A stretch of DNA of 64,000 nucleotides from Bradyrhizobium sp. 132 (GCF_023074185.1 NZ_JADPKY010000099.1:62001-126000); one strand, 5' to 3'; positions 16,193 through 25,363 are shown, counted from the stretch's first letter. Numbers and translations: made by a program. Notes: generated from the sequence alone by a model not told the origin.

Positions 16193-17422
16193 GTGAAGCC
16201 AACGAGATTTGGACTGCCGGTCGCTGCCGGCTTTGCAGCGACGTTCCTGGCGGCAACGCTGCTGCCGGGCGCCGCAATGGCGCAGGTTTCCGACGACATC
16301 GTCAAAATCGGCGTGCTCACCGACATGAACGGCCCGGCCTCGGCACCGACCGGCCAGGGTTCGGTGATGGCGGCGCAGATGGCGATCGACGATTTCGGCG
16401 GCACCGTGCTCGGCAAGCCGATCAGCATCGTCGTCGGCGACCACCAGCTCAAGGCCGACATCGGCGGCGCCATCGCGCGGCGCTGGTACGACGTCGACCA
16501 GGTCGATCTGATCGTCGACGTGCCGGTCTCCGCGGTCGGGCTCGCGGTGCAGAACATGGCCAACGAGAAGAAGCGGCTGTTCATCACCCACTCCACCGGC
16601 ACCGCGGATTTCCACGGCAAGTTCTGCTCGCCCTACGCGATCCAGTGGGTGTTCGACACCCGCGCGCTCGCGGTCGGCACCGCGGACGCCGTGGTCAAGC
16701 GCGGCGGCGACAGCTGGTTCTTCATCACCGACGACTACGCCTTCGGCCATTCGCTGGAGCGCGACGCCTCGGCGGTCGTGACCGCCAACGGCGGCAAGGT
16801 GCTGGGCTCGGTGAAGCCGCCGCTGGCAACGCCCGACCTCTCCTCGTTCGTGCTGCAGGCGCAGGCCTCCAAGGCCAAGATCATCGGCATCGCCGCCGGT
16901 CCGCCCAACAACATGAACGAGATCAAGACCGGATCGGAGTTCGGCGTGTTCAAGGGCGGCCAGCAGATGGCGGCGCTGCTGGCGCTGATCACCGACATCC
17001 ACGGCCTCGGCTTGCAGGCTGCCCAAGGGCTGTTGCTGACGACGTCGTTCTATTGGGACATGGACGACAAGACCCGCGAATGGTCGAAGCGCTATTTCGC
17101 CAAGATGAACAAGATGCCGTCGATGTGGCAGGCCGGCGTCTATTCGAGCGTGATGCACTATCTCAACGCCATCAAGGAAACCGGCACCGACGATCCGCTC
17201 AAAGTCGCCGCGAAGATGCGGGAAAAGCCGATCGAGGATTTCTTCGCCCGCAACGGCAAACTGCGCGAGGACAATCTGATGGTGCACGACCTCTGGCTGG
17301 TGCAGGTGAAGACGCCGGAGGAGAGCAAATATCCGTGGGACTATTACAAGATCCTCGCGACGATCTCCGGCGACAAGGCGTTCGGTCCGCCGGACCCGGC
17401 GTGTGCGATGGTGAAGAAGTGA
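16193..17422 (+). CDS. ABC transporter substrate-binding protein, LivK type
   Basis: A 409-residue periplasmic binding protein of the branched-chain amino acid/amide family. It starts at a GTG preceded by GGGGAGGA. The signal peptide ends near AAMAQ at about residue 30, then VSDDIVKIGVLTDMNGPASAPTGQG begins the type I fold, with LFITHSTGTADFHGKFC near 122 and DSWFFITDDYAFGHSLERDA near 165. Rhizobial relatives often bind small carboxylates or aromatics, so the ligand cannot be stated. No permease or ATPase genes are adjacent, so it is an orphan binding protein. A long palindrome ends its transcript region. Confidence 0.9.
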   Translation: MKPTRFGLPVAAGFAATFLAATLLPGAAMAQVSDDIVKIGVLTDMNGPASAPTGQGSVMAAQMAIDDFGGTVLGKPISIVVGDHQLKADIGGAIARRWYDVDQVDLIVDVPVSAVGLAVQNMANEKKRLFITHSTGTADFHGKFCSPYAIQWVFDTRALAVGTADAVVKRGGDSWFFITDDYAFGHSLERDASAVVTANGGKVLGSVKPPLATPDLSSFVLQAQASKAKIIGIAAGPPNNMNEIKTGSEFGVFKGGQQMAALLALITDIHGLGLQAAQGLLLTTSFYWDMDDKTREWSKRYFAKMNKMPSMWQAGVYSSVMHYLNAIKETGTDDPLKVAAKMREKPIEDFFARNGKLREDNLMVHDLWLVQVKTPEESKYPWDYYKILATISGDKAFGPPDPACAMVKK

Positions 17423-17443
17423 CGGTGTAGTGAGAGAGGTCAT

Positions 17444-17524
17444 CATGCCCGGGCTTGTCCCGGCCATCCACGATCTTTCAGACGGCACCAAGAACGTGGA
17501 TGGCCGGGGACAAGCCCGGGCATG
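17444..17524. repeat. Long palindrome between convergent genes
   Basis: CATGCCCGGGCTTGTCCCGG (from 17444) and CCGGGGACAAGCCCGGGCATG (to 17524) form arms of about 29 bases around a 22-bp centre. This is the second common rhizobial intergenic palindrome type, different from 631-721 and 9997-10076. It sits exactly between two convergent stop codons and can serve as a bidirectional terminator. Confidence 0.92.
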
Positions 17525-17548
17525 ACGGCTGTGGGTGTACTGCGCGCC

Positions 17549-18526
17549 CTATTTCACCACTCCGATCTCGCGAAAATACTTCATCACGCCCGGATGGATC
17601 AGCTCCGGCTTCGGCGCGGCCGCGACCGTGTTCGCGGCCGTGGTCTCGCAGGCCTGCGCGAGCTGCTTGCAGAAATTTGCCTCGACGCCGTGCAGCGTCT
17701 TCGCCAGCCGGTAGGCGACATCGTCCGGCAGGTCTTCGCGCGTCAGGACAAAACTCCAGGAGCCGAGCGAGGCGATCGGCTCGGATTGTTTTGGATAGCT
17801 GCCCGCCGGCACGGTCAGCGGCTTCAGGAACGCATGTTTGGCGCGGATGCGCGCGATCTCTTCGGCACTGGGCGCGATGAAGCGCGCGCCTGACGCGCTC
17901 GAGGCCACGGCCGCAAAGCCGGGCCAGCCGATGCCGGCGCCCCAGAGTGCGGCGACACGTCGATCCTCGACCATCGCGGGACCGTCGCCGGCGCGGTCGA
18001 GATAAACAGCCTTGAAATCCTCGTCCTGCTTCAGGCCGAGACCATCCAGCACGTAGCGCGCCAGGATCGGCAGGCCCGAGCCTTTCGCGCCGAATGCGAC
18101 GGGCTGACCGACGAGATCGCGAATCGTCTTGTACGGACTGTCCGCGCGCACCACGAACATGCCGGGGTTGGAATAGATCGCCGTGAGAATCTTCAGTCGC
18201 ACCGGCGCACGGCCGATACCGGCAAAGGCTTCATAGGCCGGCTCGCCCGCGACCAAAGCGAGATCGAGCTCGCCTTTCTCCAAGAGCGGAATGTTCTCGT
18301 TGCTGCCCTTGGTATTGCGCGGGACGATAATGGCTTGCGGATCGGCCGCGTTCATCGCTTGCGCGAAGGCGTTGCCATAGAGGGGAAAGCCACCGCCGGG
18401 AGTCGCGGTGCCCAGGCTGATCGTAGAGCTGATTGTCGTGGTCGAAATGGCCTTGCCTCCGGTTTGAGCAGCGGCGGGGCTTGAAAGCAGCGTCGCGCCG
18501 AGAACAATGGTGATTGCGAATCTCAT
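17549..18526 (-). CDS. TAXI-family TRAP transporter solute-binding protein
   Basis: A 325-residue exported protein from the ATG at 18526 (signal MRFAITIVLGATLLSSPAAAQ). The TAXI signature is ISLGTATPGGGFPLYGNAFAQAMN near residue 38, followed by RNTKGSNENIPLLEKGELDLALV and PVAFGAKGSGLPILARYVLDGLG. TAXI proteins feed TRAP transporters of the 4TM/12TM fused type, but no permease gene is in the window. The upstream in-frame extension to 18622 is discarded because it overlaps the divergent gene and masks the signal peptide. The ligand is unknown. Confidence 0.9.
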   Translation of the reverse strand: MRFAITIVLGATLLSSPAAAQTGGKAISTTTISSTISLGTATPGGGFPLYGNAFAQAMNAADPQAIIVPRNTKGSNENIPLLEKGELDLALVAGEPAYEAFAGIGRAPVRLKILTAIYSNPGMFVVRADSPYKTIRDLVGQPVAFGAKGSGLPILARYVLDGLGLKQDEDFKAVYLDRAGDGPAMVEDRRVAALWGAGIGWPGFAAVASSASGARFIAPSAEEIARIRAKHAFLKPLTVPAGSYPKQSEPIASLGSWSFVLTREDLPDDVAYRLAKTLHGVEANFCKQLAQACETTAANTVAAAPKPELIHPGVMKYFREIGVVK

Positions 18527-18633
18527 GGTCGGTCCCGGCGGGGGCGCGTCAACATCGACTTGCGGCGATGTAGGCAACGCCCTGTTTTTGTGAAAGCATG
18601 CAGCCCAACGACAATAGAACAATGGGAGACGTC

Positions 18634-19611
18634 ATGTTGCGAATTTTGCGGAGCGCTGTTTTCGGGCTCGCGATCATTTCAGGCCTGTTCAGCGCCGCAG
18701 CTCCCGCCTCCGCCGCCGGCTATCCCGACCGTCCCGTGCACTGGATCATCGGCTTCTCCGCCGGCGGCCCGGTCGATATCGTCGCGCGGATCATGGCGCA
18801 ATGGCTGTCGGACCGTCTCGGCCAGCAGTTCATCGTCGAGAACCGCACCGGCTCGGGCGGCAACATCGCCGCCGCGGCCGCGATCAGCTCGCCGGCGGAC
18901 GGCTATACGCTGCTGTTCGTCGCGCCCAACAACGCGATCTCGACCTCGCTCTACAAGAAGCTGCCGTTCGACTTCCTGCGCGACACCGTGCCGGTCGCGA
19001 GCATCATGCAGCTCACCAACATGCTGGTCGTCTCCAACGCGTTCCCCGCGAAGACGGTTCAGGAGTTCATCGACTACTGCAAGGCCAATCCCGGAAAAAT
19101 CTCCTTCGCCTCCTCCGGCAACGGCACCTCGGTGCACATGTCGGCCGAGCTGTTCAAGGTGATGACCAAATGCGACATGGTGCACGTGCCCTATCGCGGC
19201 TCGGCGATCGCCTTCCCCGACATCATCTCCAACAAGGTGCAGCTGATCTTCGACAACCTTCCGTCGGCGCTGGAGCAGGCCAAGGGCGGCAATGTCCGCG
19301 CACTTGGCGTGACCTCGCCGCAGCGCTGGCCGAGCGTGCCCGATGTGCCCGCGATCGCCGAAACCGTGCCGGGCTTCGAAGCGGTCGGCTTCTACGGCAT
19401 CTCCGCGCCGAAGGGCACGCCGCCGGACGTGATCGATATCCTCAACAAGGCCGTCGGCGAAGCGCTGAAGGACCCGAAGCTGATCGCCCGCCTCGCCGAG
19501 ACCGGCGGCATCCCCAAGCCGATGACGCCGGCCGAGTTCGGCAAGCTGGTCACCGACGAGACCCAGAAGTGGCGCAAGGTAGTGGAGTTCGCCGGGGTGT
19601 CGGTGGACTAG
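18634..19611 (+). CDS. Bug/TctC-family tripartite tricarboxylate receptor
   Basis: A 325-residue extracytoplasmic solute receptor. I choose the ATG at 18634 because GGGAG lies six bases before it; an ATG at 18622 is possible. The signal peptide ends near ASAAG. Family motifs are YPDRPVHWIIGFSAGGPVD at the start of the mature protein, FIVENRTGSGGNIAAAA near 75 and MVHVPYRGSAIAFPDII near 180. TctC-like proteins bind carboxylates or aromatic acids and normally work with TctA/TctB, which are not here. It is divergent from the TAXI gene, the two starts being about 107 bp apart. Confidence 0.92.
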   Translation: MLRILRSAVFGLAIISGLFSAAAPASAAGYPDRPVHWIIGFSAGGPVDIVARIMAQWLSDRLGQQFIVENRTGSGGNIAAAAAISSPADGYTLLFVAPNNAISTSLYKKLPFDFLRDTVPVASIMQLTNMLVVSNAFPAKTVQEFIDYCKANPGKISFASSGNGTSVHMSAELFKVMTKCDMVHVPYRGSAIAFPDIISNKVQLIFDNLPSALEQAKGGNVRALGVTSPQRWPSVPDVPAIAETVPGFEAVGFYGISAPKGTPPDVIDILNKAVGEALKDPKLIARLAETGGIPKPMTPAEFGKLVTDETQKWRKVVEFAGVSVD

Positions 19612-19959
19612 CGCCGTCCCGCGGACCAAGGGCTGTAGCCCGCCGGCAAGACGTCAGGGGGAGCCGCGGGCCCCCTCAAAGCAAAAACCGCGAAAACAAC
19701 CCCATGCACAGTAGAAAGATCAAGTGATCACAAGGGGTTACGGCAGCGAAAAAAATCGAGCCCTAGGCATGGCAATTTGACTTGTCGGGCAAAACAGGAG
19801 CATAAGTGCATCGTCGCAAGTTTCGGGTATTCAAAAATTACCGACGATGCTGCGCCGATGTTTCCATCCGCCAGAGCCAGCATTGCACCCCCGGCTCCAT
19901 CCCTGTAAACGAACCGCGCACCGTTGCCGGCCACGCTTTCTCGCGGCCGTCTCGCGGCG
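19612..19959. other. Gene-free stretch before the tRNA
   Basis: About 350 bp with no supported gene. A hairpin AGGGGG/CCCCCT at 19656-19676 may end the TctC-like transcript. The segment around 19770-19800 (TTGACTTGTCGGGCAAAA) looks like intergenic repeat debris. GC content drops here relative to the left flank. Confidence 0.5.
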
Positions 19960-20035
19960 GGGCCTGTAGCTCAATGGTTAGAGCCGGCCGCTCATAACGG
20001 TCTGGTTGCAGGTTCGAGTCCTGCCGGGCCCACCA
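19960..20035 (+). tRNA. tRNA with CAU anticodon, probably tRNA-Ile2
   Basis: A complete 76-nt cloverleaf including an encoded CCA. The acceptor arm GGGCCTG pairs with CGGGCCC (one G-U); the D arm is GCTC/GAGC; the anticodon stem GGCCG/CGGTC holds the loop CTCATAA with anticodon CAT; the T arm is GCAGG/CCTGC around TTCGAGT. The short D loop (AATGGTTA) and the acceptor sequence are closer to the lysidine-modified isoleucine tRNA (ileX type) than to elongator Met tRNA, but the two cannot be fully separated by eye. An IS21 relic and an accessory region begin just after it, which makes it a candidate integration site. Confidence 0.9.
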
Positions 20036-20263
20036 GCCTTCGCTCGCTTTATCGGTTCGCAGCGGACTTGACTCGGATTCGCAAGATCTGACTCTTGCGC
20101 CTCAACTAGCGGAGGCCGTCGCTGAATTCGTAGGGTCCCGAGGGGAATGAGCCTGATTTTTCAAATCTGCCGGGGCGATGAACCAAATGGGTCGGTAATC
20201 GGTCACTCTTTCCAAAAGAATACCTTCACAGCAGTTGGCTCGATGTCCACGTCGGGTATTCCC

Positions 20264-20786
20264 CTCGCCTACGCCAAAGCCCATCGCCACCCGGAACTGG
20301 CCGAACAGACGGTCTGGGAGGTCTTCGAGGGGGGAACGGCCAAAGCTCGTTCCCTATGCCGGCCGGTTCGACGGATTCCACGCGGTGCCGGCATCGGTCT
20401 CGAAGACCTGCCTGGTGCGCTTCGACAACAACAAATACTCGGTTACGGCCAGCGCGGTCGGGCGGCCGGTCGAGGTTCACGCCTATGCCGGCCGCATCGT
20501 AATCCGCCAGGACGGACGCATCGTTGCCGAGCATCCACGCTCATTCGGTCGCGGCGAGACGACCTACGACCCCTGGCATTACGTGCCGGTGCTGGCTCGC
20601 AAACCCGGCGCCTTGCGCAACGGCGCCCCCTTTAAGGACTGGGTACTGCCGGCGGCTATTGAACGTGTACGGCGCAAGCTCGCGGGCACCGACGATGGCA
20701 ATCGGCAGATGGTCGACATCCTCAACGCGGTTCTGACCGATGGTCTGCCGGCCGTCAAGGCGGCCTGTGCCGCGTGCCTCGCGTGA
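20264..20786 (+). pseudogene. IS21-family IstA transposase remnant
   Basis: Only the C-terminal part of an IstA transposase remains. One frame gives AHRHPELAEQTVWEVFEG (20276-20330), then an extra G near 20330 shifts to the frame that reads RPKLVPYAGRFDGFHAVPAS and onward to 20786. It includes DNNKYSVTASAVGRPVEVHA and PWHYVPVLARKPGALRNGAPF, characteristic of the IS21 family beta-barrel region. The N-terminal HTH and DDE core are missing, the C-terminus stops early at GLPAVKAACAACLA, and no istB follows. It is a dead relic marking past insertion just downstream of the tRNA. Confidence 0.85.
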
Positions 20787-20915
20787 TTCGAGCGAAACCT
20801 CTCGCCGTGTTGAAGCAGCGTGAAGAGATATTCCTTTTGCCAATCCTTGGGCATACGCATCTCTCCATCGAGAAGCCGAACATCCTTGGCTTCCCCTATC
20901 CAAGGGAGAAACTGA

Positions 20916-21158
20916 ATGACCAAAGTAAAGCTCTTGTCGGCCGGGCTGCTCGCTGCGACCATGCTGACTGTCACCCCTGTCCTGGCTCGCGAGTACCATT
21001 CGACCTCGCGGCACGTCGCTGCCCCCGCCGACGCGAGCCTACGTCCGACCGCCCAATATGTTGATGGGCGGGTCTGCACCCCGGCGCCGGCTGTGGGCGC
21101 ATTTGCGACGCAGCCCTGGACCAACGGCCCCCCTTGCGAACCCACGTCGGGTTATTGA
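20916..21158 (+). CDS. Small exported protein of unknown function
   Basis: An 80-residue protein with a signal peptide (MTKVKLLSAGLLAATMLTV, cleavage after VLA near residue 24), then a short mature part with two cysteines (GRVCTPAPAV, GPPCEPTSGY). AAGGGAG precedes the ATG at a good distance, and a strong terminator follows at 21194. I do not recognise a family, though short exported proteins of this style are common in Bradyrhizobium. It stands alone between the IS21 relic and another small exported gene. Confidence 0.7.
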   Translation: MTKVKLLSAGLLAATMLTVTPVLAREYHSTSRHVAAPADASLRPTAQYVDGRVCTPAPAVGAFATQPWTNGPPCEPTSGY

Positions 21159-21193
21159 TCCGCCGCGACGAAGCGTGATGAGCACAAAGGCGA

Positions 21194-21220
21194 CGGGCCA
21201 GAAACGATGTTTCTGGCCCG
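21194..21220 (+). terminator. Rho-independent terminator
   Basis: CGGGCCAGAAAC pairs perfectly with GTTTCTGGCCCG around a GAT loop, followed by CTCTTTAT. It ends the small exported gene at 20916-21158. Confidence 0.85.
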
Positions 21221-21348
21221 CTCTTTATGCCGATGAATCTGCTTCGCTTACGACATAGCAAGCGCTGAGCACATCTTGAAGTTTTTTATAATCGATTCGC
21301 CTGCATCAGCTCCCATCTCAATAACGAGAACTGATGTAGGAGATCGCC

Positions 21349-21600
21349 ATGAAACTGCTGCAGACAACGTTCCTGTCTTACGCGACTGCGCTGTCTGTGC
21401 TTGCCCTTTCTGGATACATCGCGACGGCCGGGCCCATCGTGCCCCCGGGACGCTATTGTTTGTCCTACGACGAAGGCGGCACCGATTGCAGCTTCACAAG
21501 CTATGCAGAGTGCCTCGAAACTGCCTCGGGCATTGCCGCCGAGTGCTACGGCAAAACCGCTCGCGACGACGAACATGACCGCGCCCTTGTCCCTCACTAG
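21349..21600 (+). CDS. DUF3551 small exported protein
   Basis: An 83-residue protein with an N-terminal signal segment (about residues 1-27) and the DUF3551 signature GRYCLSYDEGGTDCSFTSYAECL with four cysteines in the mature part, then ASGIAAECY. DUF3551 proteins are small periplasmic proteins abundant in Bradyrhizobium; their role is unknown. The start has a usable ribosome site (TAGGAGAT) eight bases upstream. The gene stands alone. Confidence 0.85.
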   Translation: MKLLQTTFLSYATALSVLALSGYIATAGPIVPPGRYCLSYDEGGTDCSFTSYAECLETASGIAAECYGKTARDDEHDRALVPH

Positions 21601-21697
21601 TAATGATTCGAACACTGCACCGCCTCATTCAAAGATATCCGCCTGTTTCGCTAAGCTTGAAAGCCGCAACCGGGCACGTCGCCCAATTGGAAAGGAA

Positions 21698-22012
21698 ATG
21701 ACGATGAAACGACTGATGACAGCGCTAGTAACGACCCTGCTCGCCACCAGCTTGCTTGCGGTGACGGCCGAAGCGCGCGGGGGTGGCGGTCACATGAGCG
21801 GCTTCGGCGGAGGCCATATGGGAGGCTTTGGCGGCGGCCATATCGGTTTTGGCAACCATGGGGGCGCCTATCGTTCAGGCTTGCACCACGACGCCATGCA
21901 CCATTTTGGCGGCGTCTGGCCAAGATACGGTACATTGTTGGGCGACAGCCTGGATTGCTATGATCTCTACTACGGTCGTCGACCCTATAGTTGGTTACCC
22001 TACTGCGGCTGA
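21698..22012 (+). CDS. Gly/His-rich exported small protein
   Basis: A 104-residue protein with a signal peptide (KRLMTALVTTLLATSLLAVTAEA), then a low-complexity part of about 35 residues built from FGGGH-type repeats (GFGGGHMGGFGGGH), then a tyrosine-rich C-terminus with two cysteines (DCYDLYYGRRPYSWLPYCG). AAAGGAAA precedes the ATG at 21698; the second ATG at 21704 has better spacing and may be used. It is clearly related to the protein at 28346-28675. The glycine-histidine spacing could bind metal, but this is only a guess. Confidence 0.8.
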   Translation: MTMKRLMTALVTTLLATSLLAVTAEARGGGGHMSGFGGGHMGGFGGGHIGFGNHGGAYRSGLHHDAMHHFGGVWPRYGTLLGDSLDCYDLYYGRRPYSWLPYCG

Positions 22013-22171
22013 TACCGACAACTTTGCAGCACCGCGAAATTGGACAGAAGGACCAGCTCCCGTGCGGTCCCTCCACTCCGCACCGCAAGTTTCATCACGC
22101 AAATGCCCGAGTAGGAAGCGTCGAATTCAAGGCAACGCCTTACGCCTGCGCGAACTTCCGGCGTCGTGGCC

Positions 22172-22214
22172 TAAATTATTTTTTAGTCGGATTTGCGTTC
22201 GTCCGTCACTAACT
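22172..22214 (+). promoter_or_regulatory. Island promoter with one TAAA-N6-TTTA box
   Basis: TAAATTATTTTTTA at 22172-22185 is followed after 23 bp by CTAACT (22209-22214) as a -10 element. It lies 70 bp upstream of the oxidoreductase at 22284. It shares the box/-10 layout of seven other promoters in this window, but the upstream second box is not recognisable here. Confidence 0.55.
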
Positions 22215-22283
22215 GGGCTCTCGAGCAATCGATCCTCCAGGCATGCGGCTTTCAGCAGTAATACCGTCAAGAAGGTCATAACG

Positions 22284-23324
22284 ATGAGTTCAAAAGCGAA
22301 CTCGAAGGCTGATCTCGAGCACGCGCCGCAGCAAGGTCGGATCGGATTTATCGGTCTCGGCCGAATGGGGACAGCGATGGCCGCTAACCTCGCGGCCGCC
22401 GGAAAAGATGTGCTCGCCTATGTCCGGCGGCCGGAGCAAGTAACAAAACTCTTGCCGCTCGGATTGAAGCCGACAACCACATTTAGCGACCTGTTCGACT
22501 GCGCGGTCGTTGTCAGCATGCTGCCCGACGATGCTGCCGTTCAACAGGTCACGTTCGGCCGCAAGGATCTCAGCATCGCCGGTCTCCTCATGGGCTTGAT
22601 GCCCGGTGCGATCCATCTTTCGATGAGCACGATCAGCCCTGCCATAGCATCCCAATTGGCCAGCGAACATGCGCGAAATGGGCAAAGCTACGTCGCAGCA
22701 CCGGTGTTCGGAAACCCGGACGCAGCCAAAGCCCACCAGTTGTACGTCATCGCAGCTGGTCCGCAGCCGGATCTCGAGCGTTGCCAGCCGATCTTCGATG
22801 CGCTCGGCCAGCAGACGTTTGCGGTGGGCGATACCCCGGCGACAGCGAATCTGATCAAGCTGGTCGGCAATGCCATGATCGCGGCCAATCTTGAAATCCT
22901 GGGGGAGATTTGTGCGCTCGCACAAAAGCGCGGGCTCGATACCAGGGAATTGCTCGCGATTCTGACCGCAACAATGTTCGGCAGCCGCTTCCACCGAATC
23001 TATGGCGGCAAGATCGCCGACCAGGAATACCGGACTGGTGGCCTGGTTTTCCCGCTCGCACTCAAGGACGTGCGGCTGGTGTTGCAGGAAGGCGAGATGG
23101 CCGGAGTCCCCATGCCAACGCTCAGCGTCGTGCGCGACCGCTTCCTCACAGGGATAGCGCGTGGATATTCGGAGCTCGATTGGTCCGCGCTTGGCCTTCT
23201 GGCCTCAGAGGAAGCCGGGCTGAACATCGAGTCCGTGAAATCTGGTGCAACGCGGGGTGCGACTCATGATGAGCATCGTGAACTGAACGGCTCCCCGGCG
23301 GCCTCCGCCGGGCCGAACACTTGA
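22284..23324 (+). CDS. 3-hydroxyisobutyrate dehydrogenase-family oxidoreductase
   Basis: A 346-residue NAD(P)-dependent beta-hydroxyacid dehydrogenase. The Rossmann motif GFIGLGRMGTAMAANLAAAG is near residue 20. The conserved catalytic-lysine region is NLIKLVGNAMIAANLEILGE near residue 200, and the family's substrate loop reads LSMSTISPAIASQLA near 115 (with M in place of the usual S/D). The C-terminal helical domain includes GGLVFPLALKDVRLVLQEG. The last 20 residues are extra. I start at the ATG at 22284, since the longer open frame upstream runs through the Gly/His gene and a candidate promoter. The substrate is unknown; the family includes glyoxylate/succinic semialdehyde reductases. Confidence 0.88.
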   Translation: MSSKANSKADLEHAPQQGRIGFIGLGRMGTAMAANLAAAGKDVLAYVRRPEQVTKLLPLGLKPTTTFSDLFDCAVVVSMLPDDAAVQQVTFGRKDLSIAGLLMGLMPGAIHLSMSTISPAIASQLASEHARNGQSYVAAPVFGNPDAAKAHQLYVIAAGPQPDLERCQPIFDALGQQTFAVGDTPATANLIKLVGNAMIAANLEILGEICALAQKRGLDTRELLAILTATMFGSRFHRIYGGKIADQEYRTGGLVFPLALKDVRLVLQEGEMAGVPMPTLSVVRDRFLTGIARGYSELDWSALGLLASEEAGLNIESVKSGATRGATHDEHRELNGSPAASAGPNT

Positions 23325-23417
23325 AAGCCGGCGTTCACGTGTCGTGGTGACCATTTCGTCGCAAAACGCTCGAGCGGAAGCGCACAACCTGGTTGTTCTA
23401 CACGCAGGAGCTCATTG

Positions 23418-24288
23418 ATGTCCGATCAAGCGATGCCAGATTCATTGGAACTGGAACATACCGACATTCCCGGTACTGACATCAACGTATCGCGCGTCGC
23501 ACTTGGTACATGGGCAATCGGCGGCTGGATGTGATCGCGACCAAAGTCGGCCTTGAATGGAGCGAGGGACGCGTTATCCGCAATGCTTCTCGCGCGCGGA
23601 TCCTGAGGGAGTTCGAGGACTCGTTGCGGCGGCTTCGAACCGACTACATCGACATCTACCAGGTGCACTGGCCGGATCCCCTGGTGGAGATCGAAGAGAC
23701 TGCCGAGGTGATGCACAGCTTGCACCAGCAGGGCAAGATCCGCGCGAATGGCGTCAGCAATTTTTCGATCCTGCAGATGGAACGCTTTCGTCCGGTTGCG
23801 CCGTTGCATGTACTGCAGCCGCCTTACAATCTGTTCGAGCGCAGCATCGAGGCCGACATCCTGCCCTACTGCCGCCGGAACGATATCGCGACCTTCGGTT
23901 ATGGTGCGCTGTGCCGCGGCCTATTGTCGGGCCGCATGCGGAATGACACGGTGTTCAAAGGTGACGACCTCCGCGGCGCCGGCCCAAAATTCTTGCAGCC
24001 GCGTTTCGCGCGCTATCTATCGGCGGTGAAGCAGCTCGACGAATTGGCGCAGAAGCGGTTCGGAAGGCGTGTTATTCATCTTGCGATCCGATGGATGCTG
24101 GACCAGGGAATCACAACCGCGCTATGGGGCGCCCGCCACCCGGGTCAGTTCAACCGGTCGACGGTATCAGCAGCTGGGCGCTCGACGCGCCAGCGCAGGC
24201 TGAGATCGATCGCATCCTCGAGGCCGCCATCAGTGATCCGATCGGACCCGAATTTATGGCACTGCCGGCGCGCAGCTTGGCAGCGTAG
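23418..24288 (+). pseudogene. Aldo/keto reductase, broken by deletion and frameshift
   Basis: The start MSDQAMPDSLELEHTDIPG leads to INVSRVALGTWAIGGWM and a TGA at 23532. The protein resumes in another frame with DVIATKVGLEW (about 23525 on), so the segment that normally holds the first helices and catalytic Asp/Tyr is deleted (roughly 40 codons). The middle part (SLRRLRTDYIDIYQVHWPDP, GKIRANGVSNFSILQME) is intact. A lost C near 24153 shifts the frame again, so the C-terminus VDGISSWALDAPAQAEIDRI lies in a third frame ending at 24288. Without the catalytic residues it cannot be an active AKR. Confidence 0.85.
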
Positions 24289-24700
24289 TTGAACAAACCT
24301 TCATCGACGCGCACCCTCCCGCTTTCCGTCGCATCAACAATGTGCTGCGCAAAAGCGGGCGGGAGAGAAGCAAGATAACATGCGATAACACGATCCGTGC
24401 GCGACGCACCGGCTTTTGCTAGGTGCCTTTTTAGGGCCTGGGCTCAGACCCCAGCCCGCCGCCAGCGCACGGAGCGATTGTAACAAGTGGTGCGAGGGAC
24501 CAGGCCTGCTCCGGCGTTTTCGCGCTTCCATCATGAAAGTAACGCGCGGTCAGCGTGATGGTGCGGCCGGTCGCGACAAGATGTGCGGCCATCACTGCGC
24601 CCAGGCCCGCGAGCCAGCTTTCCTCGGGGCCGGCAGGTCCCCACGCAGCGGTGCGGAAGGCGGCTGCCTTCAAGCCCCGCCACGCTTTGCATGAGAGTAG
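24289..24700. other. Stretch with one weak minus-strand reading frame
   Basis: The only candidate is an 80-codon frame at 24431-24673 on the minus strand. Its segment LGAVMAAHLVATGRTITLTA looks protein-like but I cannot assign it, and it has no clear ribosome site. The remainder holds GC-rich short inverted repeats (GGGCCTGGGCTCAGACCCCAGCCC near 24433) and no gene. It may be debris of the decayed left part of the island. Confidence 0.3.
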
Positions 24701-25243
24701 TCAGGGCTTCATGCGGCTCAGCAGCCGGTCCCGGAAGCCATACTGATGTAGGAGCGCGGCAGCTGCATGCATTGAGGCGACCGCAATCGTCGTATTGGCT
24801 CCAACTCCATGCAAGGCACCGATGGCGCGAAGAACCGCAGGATGGTGCGCGCCGAATTGTGGGACAGACCAGATCCCGAATAGGGTGATGCCCCTATAAG
24901 ATGCATCGAGTATACCGAACAACAACACTACAGAGACAAGGAGGTAAAGGCTCCAATGCGTGAGTTGGGCTATGAAATGAACCAGCCCGCCATTAGCCGG
25001 CGGCAGGGTGCGGCCGAACCGAATGCGCCAGACAATTCTCGTCGGCAACACACAAAGGAGCGCGGCTCCGAGCAGAACATGTATTGACCACATCGCCGCG
25101 CGATCCGGTCTTGGAAACCAATCGGCGGTCTGTCCAATAGCCCACAGCGTCAGAACAAGTGATGCCGTGATCCAGTGCAGCCAAATCGTGATCGGATCGT
25201 AACGCGCGGTAGGATCCAGCATGCGCTCGTCTTTCGACGTCAT
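24701..25243 (-). CDS. Cytochrome b561
   Basis: A 180-residue four-helix membrane cytochrome. It begins YDPITIWLHWITASLVLTLW, with the first haem-ligand histidine in ITIWLHW near residue 23; SIHVLLGAALL carries the second; LTHWSLYLLVSVVLLFG and ALHGVGANTTIAVASMHAAAALLHQY carry the others. Such proteins move electrons between quinol and periplasmic or superoxide/ascorbate partners. It stands alone on the minus strand. A TAAA/TTTA two-box element (25329-25363) lies 86 bp upstream in the correct orientation but lacks a matching -10. Confidence 0.92.
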   Translation of the reverse strand: MTSKDERMLDPTARYDPITIWLHWITASLVLTLWAIGQTADWFPRPDRAAMWSIHVLLGAALLCVLPTRIVWRIRFGRTLPPANGGLVHFIAQLTHWSLYLLVSVVLLFGILDASYRGITLFGIWSVPQFGAHHPAVLRAIGALHGVGANTTIAVASMHAAAALLHQYGFRDRLLSRMKP

Positions 25244-25328
25244 GGCTCTCTCAACTCCTAACAGGCGGGTGTGTAGCGGCTGCTGCCATCGCGATCACCA
25301 TGTGTGCAGCCTGGACCAATGCACCGAC

Positions 25329-25363
25329 TAAATTCAGGAATTCAAAATCTAAACTTGAGTTCA
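25329..25363 (-). promoter_or_regulatory. Weak TAAA/TTTA two-box element upstream of cytochrome b561
   Basis: On the minus strand it reads TGAACTCAAGTTTA, seven bases, then AATTCCTGAATTTA, so the boxes are 21 bp apart. This resembles the island promoter element, but CACACA occupies the -10 position instead of CTAnnT. It is a possible degenerate member. Confidence 0.3.

Noticed and set aside
16133..17491. 452-codon minus-strand frame
   Set aside because: Antisense to the LivK-type binding protein.
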